A DNA stretch of 64,000 nt from Methylobacter marinus A45 (lineage in GTDB: Bacteria; Pseudomonadota; Gammaproteobacteria; Methylococcales; Methylomonadaceae), in assembly GCF_000383855.1 (NCBI RefSeq), contig NZ_KB912877.1, positions 2,654,732 through 2,718,731 of the forward strand. The letters are read 5' to 3'. The notes beneath the pieces are model-generated. The model saw nothing but the letters and a program-made list of their open reading frames with translations, made no database searches and was not told the DNA's origin. How positions within the stretch are numbered: the first letter of the stretch is position 1; every line of letters begins with the position of its first letter. This document shows positions 1 through 6,560 of the stretch, piece by piece. The position numbers and the translations under genes are program-made.

Positions 1-12
1 GCCCTCCGCAAT

Positions 13-292
13 CTTAGGAACGTGAATTTTATAACTCCCGCAATTGACTCGTCTTTCTGTCCCTCTTCGGCGTTGCCTACAGGGATGTAGGCAAGGGGCG
101 TGAGCAGGAGCGGAAGCTTTGCGCAAACAGTTACATAGCTTGCTATGCGCCTGTTTGCGCGCCTCGGCAACTGCTCCATGCGTCGCCTAAAGCGCCTACT
201 GTTGGTGCTCTACCTCCTGCATCCATGCAGTCGTTGAACAGGAACAGAAATCCTGCCTCAATCGCGGGTCTTATTTCATTCCCGTTCCTTAG
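13..292. repeat. MITE-like element, family B copy 1 (composite)
   Basis: Imperfect terminal inverted repeats: the left end reads CTTAGGAACGTGAATTTTAT and the right end, reverse-complemented, CTAAGGAACGGGAATGAAAT. The outer parts (13-38 and 218-292) match the shorter copy at 18662-18761 closely. This copy additionally carries about 179 bp (39-217) containing a GCCTACA/TGTAGGC hairpin and a roughly 40-bp near-palindrome at 120-160. The right end contains the purM stop codon (289-291). There is no coding capacity; mobilisation in trans by a transposase is inferred. Confidence 0.6.
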
Positions 293-1332
293 CGATAGAC
301 CACTGCAGGTTTGCCCTCGGCCGGCACCAGTTCGCCGACGGCGAACACGGTTTCGCCCAGGCTCGCCAGCGTTTCCAGCGTGGCTTGTTCATCCTCGGCG
401 GCGACGCAGACGATCATGCCGATGCCGCAGTTGAAAGTGGTCAGCATATCGGCTTGCGAGACATTGCCCTGGCGCTGCAGCCATTGGAAGATGTCCGGAA
501 ACTGCCAGGCGGACAGGTCGATCCGCGCATTTATTCCTTCCGGCAGTACGCGCGGCAGGTTTTCGGTCAGGCCGCCGCCGGTAATGTGCGCGAGCGCATG
601 GACATCAATCTTGTCCAGCAGCGCCAGCAGCGATTTGACATAGATGCGCGTCGGTTCCAGCAAGGCGGCGCCTAGCGGAATGCCATGGAAATCATCGGTC
701 AGCGAGGCCTGGCTGTGTTCGATGATTTTGCGGATCAGCGAATAGCCGTTGGAGTGCGGGCCGGACGAGGCGATGCCGATCAGTTTGTCGCCGGCTTTGA
801 CCTTGCTGCCGTCCAGCACCTTGCTTTTCTCGACGATGCCGACGCAAAAGCCGGCCAGGTCGTATTCGCCGTCGGCATACATGCCGGGCATTTCAGCCGT
901 TTCGCCGCCGACCAGCGCCGCGCCGGCCAGCTCGCAGCCCTTGCCGATGCCTTCAATGACCGCGGCGGCGCTGTCCACATCGAGTTTGCCGGTCGCGAAA
1001 TAATCGAGGAAGAACAGCGGCTCCGCGCCCTGGACGATAATGTCGTTGACGCACATGGCCACCAGGTCGATGCCGACCGTGTTATGGATGCCGGACTCGA
1101 TGGCCAGCTTCAGCTTGGTGCCGACGCCGTCGGTGCCGGAAACCAGGATCGGGTTTTTATAACGGTCCAGCGGCAGTTCGAACATCGAGCCGAATCCGCC
1201 CAGACCCGCCATTACGCCCGCCGTGCGGGTTCTGGCGGCAATAGGCTTGATGCGTTCAACTAATGCATTGCCGGCCTCAATATCGACGCCGGCGCTTTTA
1301 TAATTCAAGCTGTCTTGATTTTGTTCGCTCAA
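289..1332 (-). CDS. purM: Phosphoribosylformylglycinamidine cyclo-ligase (AIR synthetase)
   Basis: Cytoplasmic enzyme of de novo purine synthesis: ATP-dependent ring closure of FGAM to aminoimidazole ribotide. At 347 aa it has the usual family length. The N-terminus has the family signature [20 protein letters not shown], followed by the [13 protein letters not shown] loop and the glycine-rich [11 protein letters not shown] and HITGGGL motifs of the PurM/SelD ATP-binding fold. It stands alone; purE and purK lie 48 kb away. The stop codon is embedded in the end of a MITE-like element, yet the C-terminus (KPAVVYR) looks complete, so the protein does not seem altered. Confidence 0.97.
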   Translation of the reverse strand: MSEQNQDSLNYKSAGVDIEAGNALVERIKPIAARTRTAGVMAGLGGFGSMFELPLDRYKNPILVSGTDGVGTKLKLAIESGIHNTVGIDLVAMCVNDIIVQGAEPLFFLDYFATGKLDVDSAAAVIEGIGKGCELAGAALVGGETAEMPGMYADGEYDLAGFCVGIVEKSKVLDGSKVKAGDKLIGIASSGPHSNGYSLIRKIIEHSQASLTDDFHGIPLGAALLEPTRIYVKSLLALLDKIDVHALAHITGGGLTENLPRVLPEGINARIDLSAWQFPDIFQWLQRQGNVSQADMLTTFNCGIGMIVCVAAEDEQATLETLASLGETVFAVGELVPAEGKPAVVYR

Positions 1333-1615
1333 TGTGATGTTCTCTTGCTAATAATGTGTTGGTTGGATGGCCGCTATTGTACTAAACATCATCGCGTTTG
1401 TGCGAAGGATAAAAGCGGCATCCTGCATTATTTCAAATCGTCGATCAGCGATAAATACGCATGAGGGCGATAGCACAACTGCCGGTAAACTGGCATAACA
1501 TAGTCGCCGGAACCGACCGGCAAAATACGCAATCCAGTTGAATTTCAATAAAAAAATAATTAAAGTGAAGGCGGGTGATTACTATACAAACAATGCCCCC
1601 TGTTGAGGAAGATAT

Positions 1616-2023
1616 ATGAAGATAAAAAAACCATTAAACGCCGCGTTGTTCATGGCCGCGGTTCTTTTTAACGGCGCGGCGCTCGCTTACAGCAGCGAGG
1701 GCGAAACAGAAGTGATCTGTAAAAAACCCAAGTTCATGAATTTTAATCTCCCTATCTATAAAGCGCCTGAGCGGGTTGAAGTCGCGCCTGAGTCGGAATT
1801 GTCGTTTATGATATCGCCGTGGTCAGACCCTAATACGCTTAAACTGACGGCCAAGAACCAGGAAATTCCGTTTACCGTCGAAAGCAACTCCAGCTTTCAT
1901 CGCATCAGGGCCAAACTGCCCGCGGCGTTTAACGGCAATTACGTCAGAATCAATGCGCACGTAAAGGCGGTGCTGGGCTGCGACGACCAGACCGGCTGGC
2001 TGATCAAAGTGGCCGAGCAATAA
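1616..2023 (+). CDS. Secreted protein of unknown function
   Basis: 135 aa, not recognised. A typical Sec signal peptide (lysines at 2, 4 and 5, hydrophobic core FMAAVLF, Ala-x-Ala-like end near residue 24) leads to a mature domain of about 110 residues. It contains two cysteines (about 35 and 122) that could form one disulfide. The mature part has alternating hydrophobic residues suggestive of a beta sandwich. The start is preceded by GAGGAAGATAT, a good ribosome-binding site. The gene is monocistronic, with a repeat element downstream. A periplasmic location is likely; no function can be assigned. Confidence 0.75.
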   Translation: MKIKKPLNAALFMAAVLFNGAALAYSSEGETEVICKKPKFMNFNLPIYKAPERVEVAPESELSFMISPWSDPNTLKLTAKNQEIPFTVESNSSFHRIRAKLPAAFNGNYVRINAHVKAVLGCDDQTGWLIKVAEQ

Positions 2024-2088
2024 AGAACGGACAGGACGGGCGGCCGGCGGGCCGCCTGATCGGCCATCGAAGCTTTACGACCCGGCGC

Positions 2089-2279
2089 TTAGGATTTGGC
2101 TAAAAATGACTTCCTGAAATCAGCATCCCGCATGGGATGTGCCGTTCAGAAGCAGGCGCTTCAGGCGGCACAGTGAAGCGCATCGCTCGCGAACGATACC
2201 CTAAAGGGCACAAGTGCGCCTCCTGGCGTCGGCACATTCTATGTTTAAACAGGGACATTATTGACGAGCAAAGCCTTAA
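2089..2279. repeat. MITE-like element, family A copy 1
   Basis: 191 bp matching 8663-8835 over its whole length (shared left end TTTGGCTAAAAATGACT, shared core AGCGCATCGCTCGCGAA, shared right part ATGTTTAAACAG). Ends are weakly inverted (TTAGGATTTGG versus TTAAGG on the opposite strand). It contains the insert ACCCTAAAGGGCACAAGT, also found in copy 3 at 58.87 kb but absent from copy 2. The right end supplies the stop codon (2276-2278) of the deaminase gene. Non-coding. Confidence 0.65.
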
Positions 2280-2743
2280 TAAGGCACCTTGAGATTGCTG
2301 GTCATCCAGATGTCAAACGGCTGCCGGGCGGTGGGCAGGTTTAAATGCAGCATGGCAATGCTGCGTTCAGACGGCGGCACGGCAATCTGGTCATAGATAA
2401 AGCTGTCGTCAAAATTGGCGGCGGCGGCTTCTTGGCGCGTACAGCCGAAATAAACTTTTTCCATTCTGGCCCAGTAAATGGCGCCCAGACACATGGGGCA
2501 GGGCTCGCAACTGGTATACAGGATGCAGCCGCGCAGCTGAAAATCATTCAGTTTCTCGCAGGCCATGCGGATGGCCATGATTTCCGCGTGTGCCGTAGGG
2601 TCCATCGTGCGGGTGACGCCGTTGGCGCTGGCGGCAATGACCTGATCGTCTTTAACCACGACCGCGCCATAAGGGCCGCCCTGGCCGGTGATGGCGTTGT
2701 TGACGGCCAGATCGATGGCTTGCTGTAAAAATTCCTCATGCAT
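2276..2743 (-). CDS. Nucleoside/guanine deaminase (CDA fold)
   Basis: 155-aa cytoplasmic zinc deaminase of the cytidine/deoxycytidylate deaminase superfamily. The zinc and catalytic residues are plain: His52 and Glu54 in TAHAEI, Cys82 and Cys85 in PCPMC. Length and the C-terminal segment fit the bacterial guanine deaminase (GuaD-type) group better than TadA, but the substrate cannot be fixed from sequence; adenosine or creatinine-like substrates are alternatives. It starts one base after the metA stop, so it is the last gene of the 4986-2276 operon. Confidence 0.85.
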   Translation of the reverse strand: MHEEFLQQAIDLAVNNAITGQGGPYGAVVVKDDQVIAASANGVTRTMDPTAHAEIMAIRMACEKLNDFQLRGCILYTSCEPCPMCLGAIYWARMEKVYFGCTRQEAAAANFDDSFIYDQIAVPPSERSIAMLHLNLPTARQPFDIWMTSNLKVPY

Positions 2744-3808
2744 CTACAGGCCCAAAGGGTTCCCAGGGTCGATGCCGTCCATAAAGGGCAGGCGCCTGTC
2801 CTGGTTGGTTAGTTGATAGATTTTCCCGAGCCAGTTATTGAACACGGCCTTGGCCGTATCGCGCCAGGTATTATCGATATGCTCCAGAACCAGGGCTTCA
2901 GGAAAGACATCCAGTGTCCGGCCGGCTTTTCTGGCGGACCTGACGTGCTGTTCATAATCGGTAAACACCTGCCGGGTGTAAGTATTGAAATAGTTTTCGG
3001 GAAAGGGCGGGTATTCATCGATTTCGGCCCGGTAAAAACGCATGACTTCCCGCTTGTATTCTTTTAGCAGACTGATGTCGTCGTATTCGGGATGTCCCTG
3101 GAAGTAAACAATGCGAAAGCCGTCCGGGCTGACGGCCAGGTGCGCGCCCGCTTCCTCGCTGACGACCAGGACCTTGAGTCCGTGCCGTTCCATGTCGCTT
3201 TGGAATATTTCGTTGAAGCGGGAATGGGGCACATCAAAGCGCGTATTGATTTCCGCCACCAGAGGATGTTTGCGGTCCGTGACCTTATGGGCAAAGACGC
3301 CCCAGCGTTTTGCCGGCAGGCGCGTGCGTTCGATGCCGTAACAGTATTGAATCAGGGCATGGGTGGCGAGACAGGAGCAAAGCACCGAGGTCACGTTTTC
3401 CTTGGCCCAGGAAAAAACTTCCGTCAGCGGTTGCCAGAAGTCTTCTTCGGGCAATCTCGGATGGCTGACGTTAGCGCCGCTGATAATCAGTGCATCGAGG
3501 CCGTCCTGCTTGATTTTTTCAAACGGTTCGTAGTATTTGTCGATATGGGCCTGCGCCTCGGGACCTCTCGGCAGGCCGTCGATGGTAAAAGGGTGGACAT
3601 GGAATTGCGTGATTTGATTGCAGGCGCCGACCAGCCGGAAAAACTGCCGTTCAGTGGCTTCCAGCGCGGCGTCCGGCATCATATTGAGCAGGCCGATATG
3701 CATTTCCCGGATGTCCTGCTGGCTGGCGCGATCCGGCGCCAGGATTTCCTCGCCTTCTTCGCGAAGACGCTGGAAAGTCGGTAAGTCAGAATGAGCGACT
3801 AATGGCAT
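2744..3808 (-). CDS. metA: Homoserine O-acyltransferase (MetA family)
   Basis: First committed step of methionine synthesis: acylation of homoserine, by succinyl-CoA or acetyl-CoA. At 354 aa it is longer than E. coli MetA (309 aa). The class I glutamine-amidotransferase-like core is visible, with the nucleophile Cys146 in SCLATHALIQ and the FQGHPEYD segment carrying the conserved His/Glu. The acyl donor cannot be read from the family name, so succinyl versus acetyl is open. It lies between a P-loop ATPase (12 bp upstream) and a deaminase directly downstream. Confidence 0.9.
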   Translation of the reverse strand: MPLVAHSDLPTFQRLREEGEEILAPDRASQQDIREMHIGLLNMMPDAALEATERQFFRLVGACNQITQFHVHPFTIDGLPRGPEAQAHIDKYYEPFEKIKQDGLDALIISGANVSHPRLPEEDFWQPLTEVFSWAKENVTSVLCSCLATHALIQYCYGIERTRLPAKRWGVFAHKVTDRKHPLVAEINTRFDVPHSRFNEIFQSDMERHGLKVLVVSEEAGAHLAVSPDGFRIVYFQGHPEYDDISLLKEYKREVMRFYRAEIDEYPPFPENYFNTYTRQVFTDYEQHVRSARKAGRTLDVFPEALVLEHIDNTWRDTAKAVFNNWLGKIYQLTNQDRRLPFMDGIDPGNPLGL

Positions 3809-3820
3809 AATTTTTCTTCA

Positions 3821-4672
3821 TTAATTGGATTGCTGTTTGGCAATCGCATCGGCAATCAGCCGGATGAAGTCGTCTTCGTTTTTCACTTCGGCGACATCAC
3901 GCGCATCCACGGTATAGCCATACTGTTCGGCAATAGCTTCGTAGCGGGGCAACCGGGACTTGAACAGTTCCGGGAAAACCCAGGTGACAAATTCATCCGG
4001 CGGTATAATGTTGGGATCGGAGTAGCCTTTCAGCGACATGAACTCGGACAGTTTTTCGTCCAGAAATGCTTCCCGATAATAGAGCGGCTTGGGATCGGTT
4101 TTGGCCCGTTCAATAATAGTTTGTTCCATGGCCGGCGGGATTTTGATGTAAACGATCAAGGTATGCCTGGCCAGGGTTTCGAGTACTTCCTGGCTGTCCA
4201 GTTCGCAAACGCTGCCCCCGGCGTCATTGATAAAGTTTTTATAACCGTAGATGTCCTCGGCCTTGTGGATAAATTCAGGCACGTCTTTCATGGCGGCGAT
4301 TTCAGCCTGATGATGCAGCTTTTGCCGGCGCTTGAATTCCCGCAGGGATAATCCGCCCTGTTCGGGATTGCCGAGCTTGCCGAGAAAAGTCGATACCGGC
4401 GCGAGATTATCCACGGTTATCTTGTTGCAGATATAAATGGAATCGGACAGCAGCAACTCGCGCAGAAACGGCACATTCATGGCCTGGCGCTTGATATTAT
4501 CAAGAATCGGCTCTTCCAGATATTTTGTGCCTATCCGATAGTCGCCGGAATAGTGGAACCATTTGGACTTCGGCAACTTATTGGCTAATGTGGTTTTTCC
4601 CGCACCGGACATTGCCAGCAGGGTGATGCTTTTCGATTGCCAGTCCAGAAATTCCCGGGGACTCATTTTCAT
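3821..4672 (-). CDS. P-loop ATPase of unknown role
   Basis: 283 aa. A Walker A motif sits near the N-terminus (MSGAGKTTLANKL, about residues 21-33), followed by YSGDYRIG, reminiscent of nucleoside/adenylylsulfate kinase-like P-loop folds. The central part is charged and helical; no membrane segment or second recognisable domain is seen. It sits between a small acidic protein (15 bp upstream) and metA (12 bp downstream), so it is co-transcribed with methionine synthesis. A regulatory or kinase role near the pathway is only inference. Confidence 0.7.
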   Translation of the reverse strand: MKMSPREFLDWQSKSITLLAMSGAGKTTLANKLPKSKWFHYSGDYRIGTKYLEEPILDNIKRQAMNVPFLRELLLSDSIYICNKITVDNLAPVSTFLGKLGNPEQGGLSLREFKRRQKLHHQAEIAAMKDVPEFIHKAEDIYGYKNFINDAGGSVCELDSQEVLETLARHTLIVYIKIPPAMEQTIIERAKTDPKPLYYREAFLDEKLSEFMSLKGYSDPNIIPPDEFVTWVFPELFKSRLPRYEAIAEQYGYTVDARDVAEVKNEDDFIRLIADAIAKQQSN

Positions 4673-4686
4673 ATGATAATTCCTAA

Positions 4687-4986
4687 TTAATCCAGATAAT
4701 CGTCAATATCCATACCGTCAGGGTTGCGTCGGTGATCGTCGGGATCCGAATAACCCAGGTCATCGTTCTCGAGATCATCGAAAGGCGCGCTCCAGTCCTC
4801 AGGGTCTTCGATATAATCGAAGGTTGAGCTATACCAGCTGTCATGGTCATATTCGCCGATATCGCCATTGTAGTATTGGACCTCAATCGAATCGTCGCTT
4901 TCCTCAATGGCAACTACCTTAAACATCAGATTGTTCTCGACGTCTTTATACCAGCTACCAATAATGGGGTCTGCTACTGTTGTCAT
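4687..4986 (-). CDS. Small acidic protein (DUF6763-like)
   Basis: 99 aa, no signal peptide. The first half forms a compact beta-rich domain (GSWYKDVENNLMFKVVAIEE). The tail is extremely acidic (about 20 Asp/Glu in the last 45 residues, ending DDYLD). It resembles the DUF6763 group of small gammaproteobacterial proteins, an assignment made from memory and not certain. First gene of the operon with the ATPase, metA and deaminase. It is preceded by GAGGTAACACC, a good ribosome-binding site. Confidence 0.7.
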   Translation of the reverse strand: MTTVADPIIGSWYKDVENNLMFKVVAIEESDDSIEVQYYNGDIGEYDHDSWYSSTFDYIEDPEDWSAPFDDLENDDLGYSDPDDHRRNPDGMDIDDYLD

Positions 4987-5323
4987 GGTGTTACCTCAAT
5001 GCTTGTTGGGACGTTACAAGAAAACAGCGGATATTATTAACAATGCCAGAGAAAATACCAAAATATTTTGTAGAGGTGATAAGCAATTTAATCTGTGTTG
5101 CCACGCGCTGTAACAGCGACGCTCAGGACTGGTTACAGAGAGCGGTCGATCAGTATTGATCAGGATATCCTTATTCGTAGGCGAAGCGCAAGTACAGGGC
5201 CGTGCGACGGAATTTGTCCGTACGCTTGCGGACTGGCTATCATGGGCAATGATAGTGGTGTTTTGAAGTCGGGTATGGCAGGCGGGCGGTGTTTCGCGCC
5301 GGGGCATCGTTTATAAAACAGGC
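4987..5323. other. Intergenic stretch without recognised gene
   Basis: Spacer between the acidic-protein operon and the first small RNA candidate. Short open frames exist on both strands but have no ribosome-binding site, no convincing composition and no family resemblance. The promoter of the downstream minus-strand operon presumably lies near 5000-5060. Confidence 0.4.
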
Positions 5324-5401
5324 AAAAAAAATGCGGCTTGTCGGCCGCATTAAGAAGGAGTAATTCTAAAGTCTCTAAAAAGAGATCGCATCTCAAGAAT
5401 T
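5324..5401 (-). ncRNA. Candidate trans-acting small RNA, copy 1
   Basis: About 78 nt predicted on the minus strand. A -10 box TAATAT (5413-5408) places the start at 5401. The RNA starts AAUUCUUGAG, whose first six bases pair with AGAAUU some 30 nt later, enclosing a GAGAU/AUCUC hairpin. A single-stranded ACUCCUUCUU (complementary to Shine-Dalgarno sequences) follows. Then comes an intrinsic terminator: stem AAUGCGGC / GCCGCAUU (5351-5344 and 5337-5330), loop CGACAA, and a U tract. A homologue lies at 12008-12088. No ORF. Trans-acting regulation of ribosome binding sites is inference. Confidence 0.7.
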
Positions 5402-5407
5402 GGGCTT

Positions 5408-5413
5408 ATATTA
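5408..5413 (-). promoter_or_regulatory. -10 box of small RNA copy 1
   Basis: TAATAT on the minus strand, preceded by GC as in copy 2. No good -35 box is found at the usual distance, which fits activator-dependent transcription. Confidence 0.55.
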
Positions 5414-5437
5414 GCGATAAACGCTAAAGGATAAAAT

Positions 5438-5467
5438 GTGACGGATTGTCGCGTGTCAGATTGTCGC
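5438..5467 (-). promoter_or_regulatory. Tandem 15-bp repeats upstream of small RNA copy 1
   Basis: On the plus strand GTGACGGATTGTCGC (5438-5452) is followed directly by GTGTCAGATTGTCGC (5453-5467); 13 of 15 positions match. Their centres lie about -44 and -59 from the predicted start, exactly as the repeats before the second small RNA (12125-12154). Likely binding sites for one activator; identity unknown. Confidence 0.6.
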
Positions 5468-5519
5468 AGTTTGAGGTGAGTATGCTTCCCATGCGTGAAC
5501 TCGACGGGACAGCTTGAGT

Positions 5520-6107
5520 TTACTGCAAATCCTTAAAATCATGCCGGACGGCTTCGATTTCAGCCCGATATTTTTCGGCGCTGCCATAACTGATGAACTT
5601 CTGGTAACGGCTGTGCAGGCTTTTGATGCGCCGGGCGTGTTTAATAGGGCACCAGAACTGTTCAGTGCGTGCGGCTATTTCCTGCAAATAGGCAAACAGT
5701 CCGTTAACGTAACTGCAGTAGGCGCAATTGATTTTTTCCACCATATTCAAATAGTTGAGGTATTGCCTGTCAAAGACGATATAGTCTTGCCGTTTAACTT
5801 TCGGGATGCCGTATAGAGGAAAACACACCCAATGGTAGATGCTGACGGTCACATCCAGCAGTATTACCGGGATGATGCAGCTCCAGATCAGGGGCGCGCT
5901 GAGGATGTGTTTAAGCGGGGCATCGCTTATATAGCTGAGCAAGCGTTTGGCATATTCCTTGTGCCGGATAATGACATTTTTTTCAAAATAAACGCGACGT
6001 TTTCTGATTTCGTATGAAAATTCTTCCTGTTGTTTTTGTAATTCCTCAACCAGTTCATTTTCCAGGTCTTTAATTTTGTCCAGTAGAATTTCAAGTTGGG
6101 TAGCCAT
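5520..6107 (-). CDS. Membrane-anchored protein of unknown function
   Basis: 195 aa, not recognised. Residues 1-60 are a charged coiled coil (LEILLDKIKDLENELVEELQ). A hydrophobic stretch of about 30 residues (about 70-100, SAPLIWSCIIPVILLDVTVS) can span the membrane once or form a re-entrant hairpin. The C-terminal half is Tyr/Cys-rich and basic (NCAYCSYVNGLFAYLQEI). No signal peptide. Monocistronic, upstream of the small RNA on the same strand. Function unknown. Confidence 0.65.
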   Translation of the reverse strand: MATQLEILLDKIKDLENELVEELQKQQEEFSYEIRKRRVYFEKNVIIRHKEYAKRLLSYISDAPLKHILSAPLIWSCIIPVILLDVTVSIYHWVCFPLYGIPKVKRQDYIVFDRQYLNYLNMVEKINCAYCSYVNGLFAYLQEIAARTEQFWCPIKHARRIKSLHSRYQKFISYGSAEKYRAEIEAVRHDFKDLQ

Positions 6108-6560
6108 AATGTATGCCTTATAAAAAATGACGAGTGATCGAGCATGATGGAAATTGGCCTAAGCTGTCCCAACGCAAATGCTATGGATTGACTGTCGAAT
6201 GGAGTCTGGGAATTCGAATGCCGGTTTAATGCTTAAGGTCATCGCGCCGGTTTCGTTTGTAAGCTGGACATAAGGTGTCTCTGTTGTGGGCTGCGTTCTG
6301 CCGCATTTCGCAAAATATGACGAAGCTGTCAGCCGCTGTTCAGTTCTGGTATTTAACCATATTTCAAAAATGCATGACATTTACTTGATGTTTCCGGTCG
6401 GGTGAAGCCGGAAAAGCCCGGTCCGTTAGGGCACCATCGCGAATCTTCCGGTACCGATGCGTTATCGATACAGGCAAAAGTCACAGGATCGGCGATTGTC
6501 CATATCAAGTAAAAAAGGCGATTATCGAGGTCCTGTTAATAAAAATGAAATAACCCCGCG
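6108..6560. other. Intergenic stretch without recognised gene
   Basis: About 450 bp separating two minus-strand genes. A 73-codon open frame on the minus strand (6159-6380) lacks a ribosome-binding site and protein-like composition. No repeat, RNA or clear terminator was recognised. Confidence 0.4.

Noticed and set aside
225-434. 69-codon plus-strand frame
   Set aside because: Lies across a repeat element and the 3' end of purM on the other strand; arginine-rich low-complexity product and no ribosome-binding site.
685-1263. 192-codon plus-strand frame
   Set aside because: Antisense shadow of purM; codon periodicity belongs to the minus strand.
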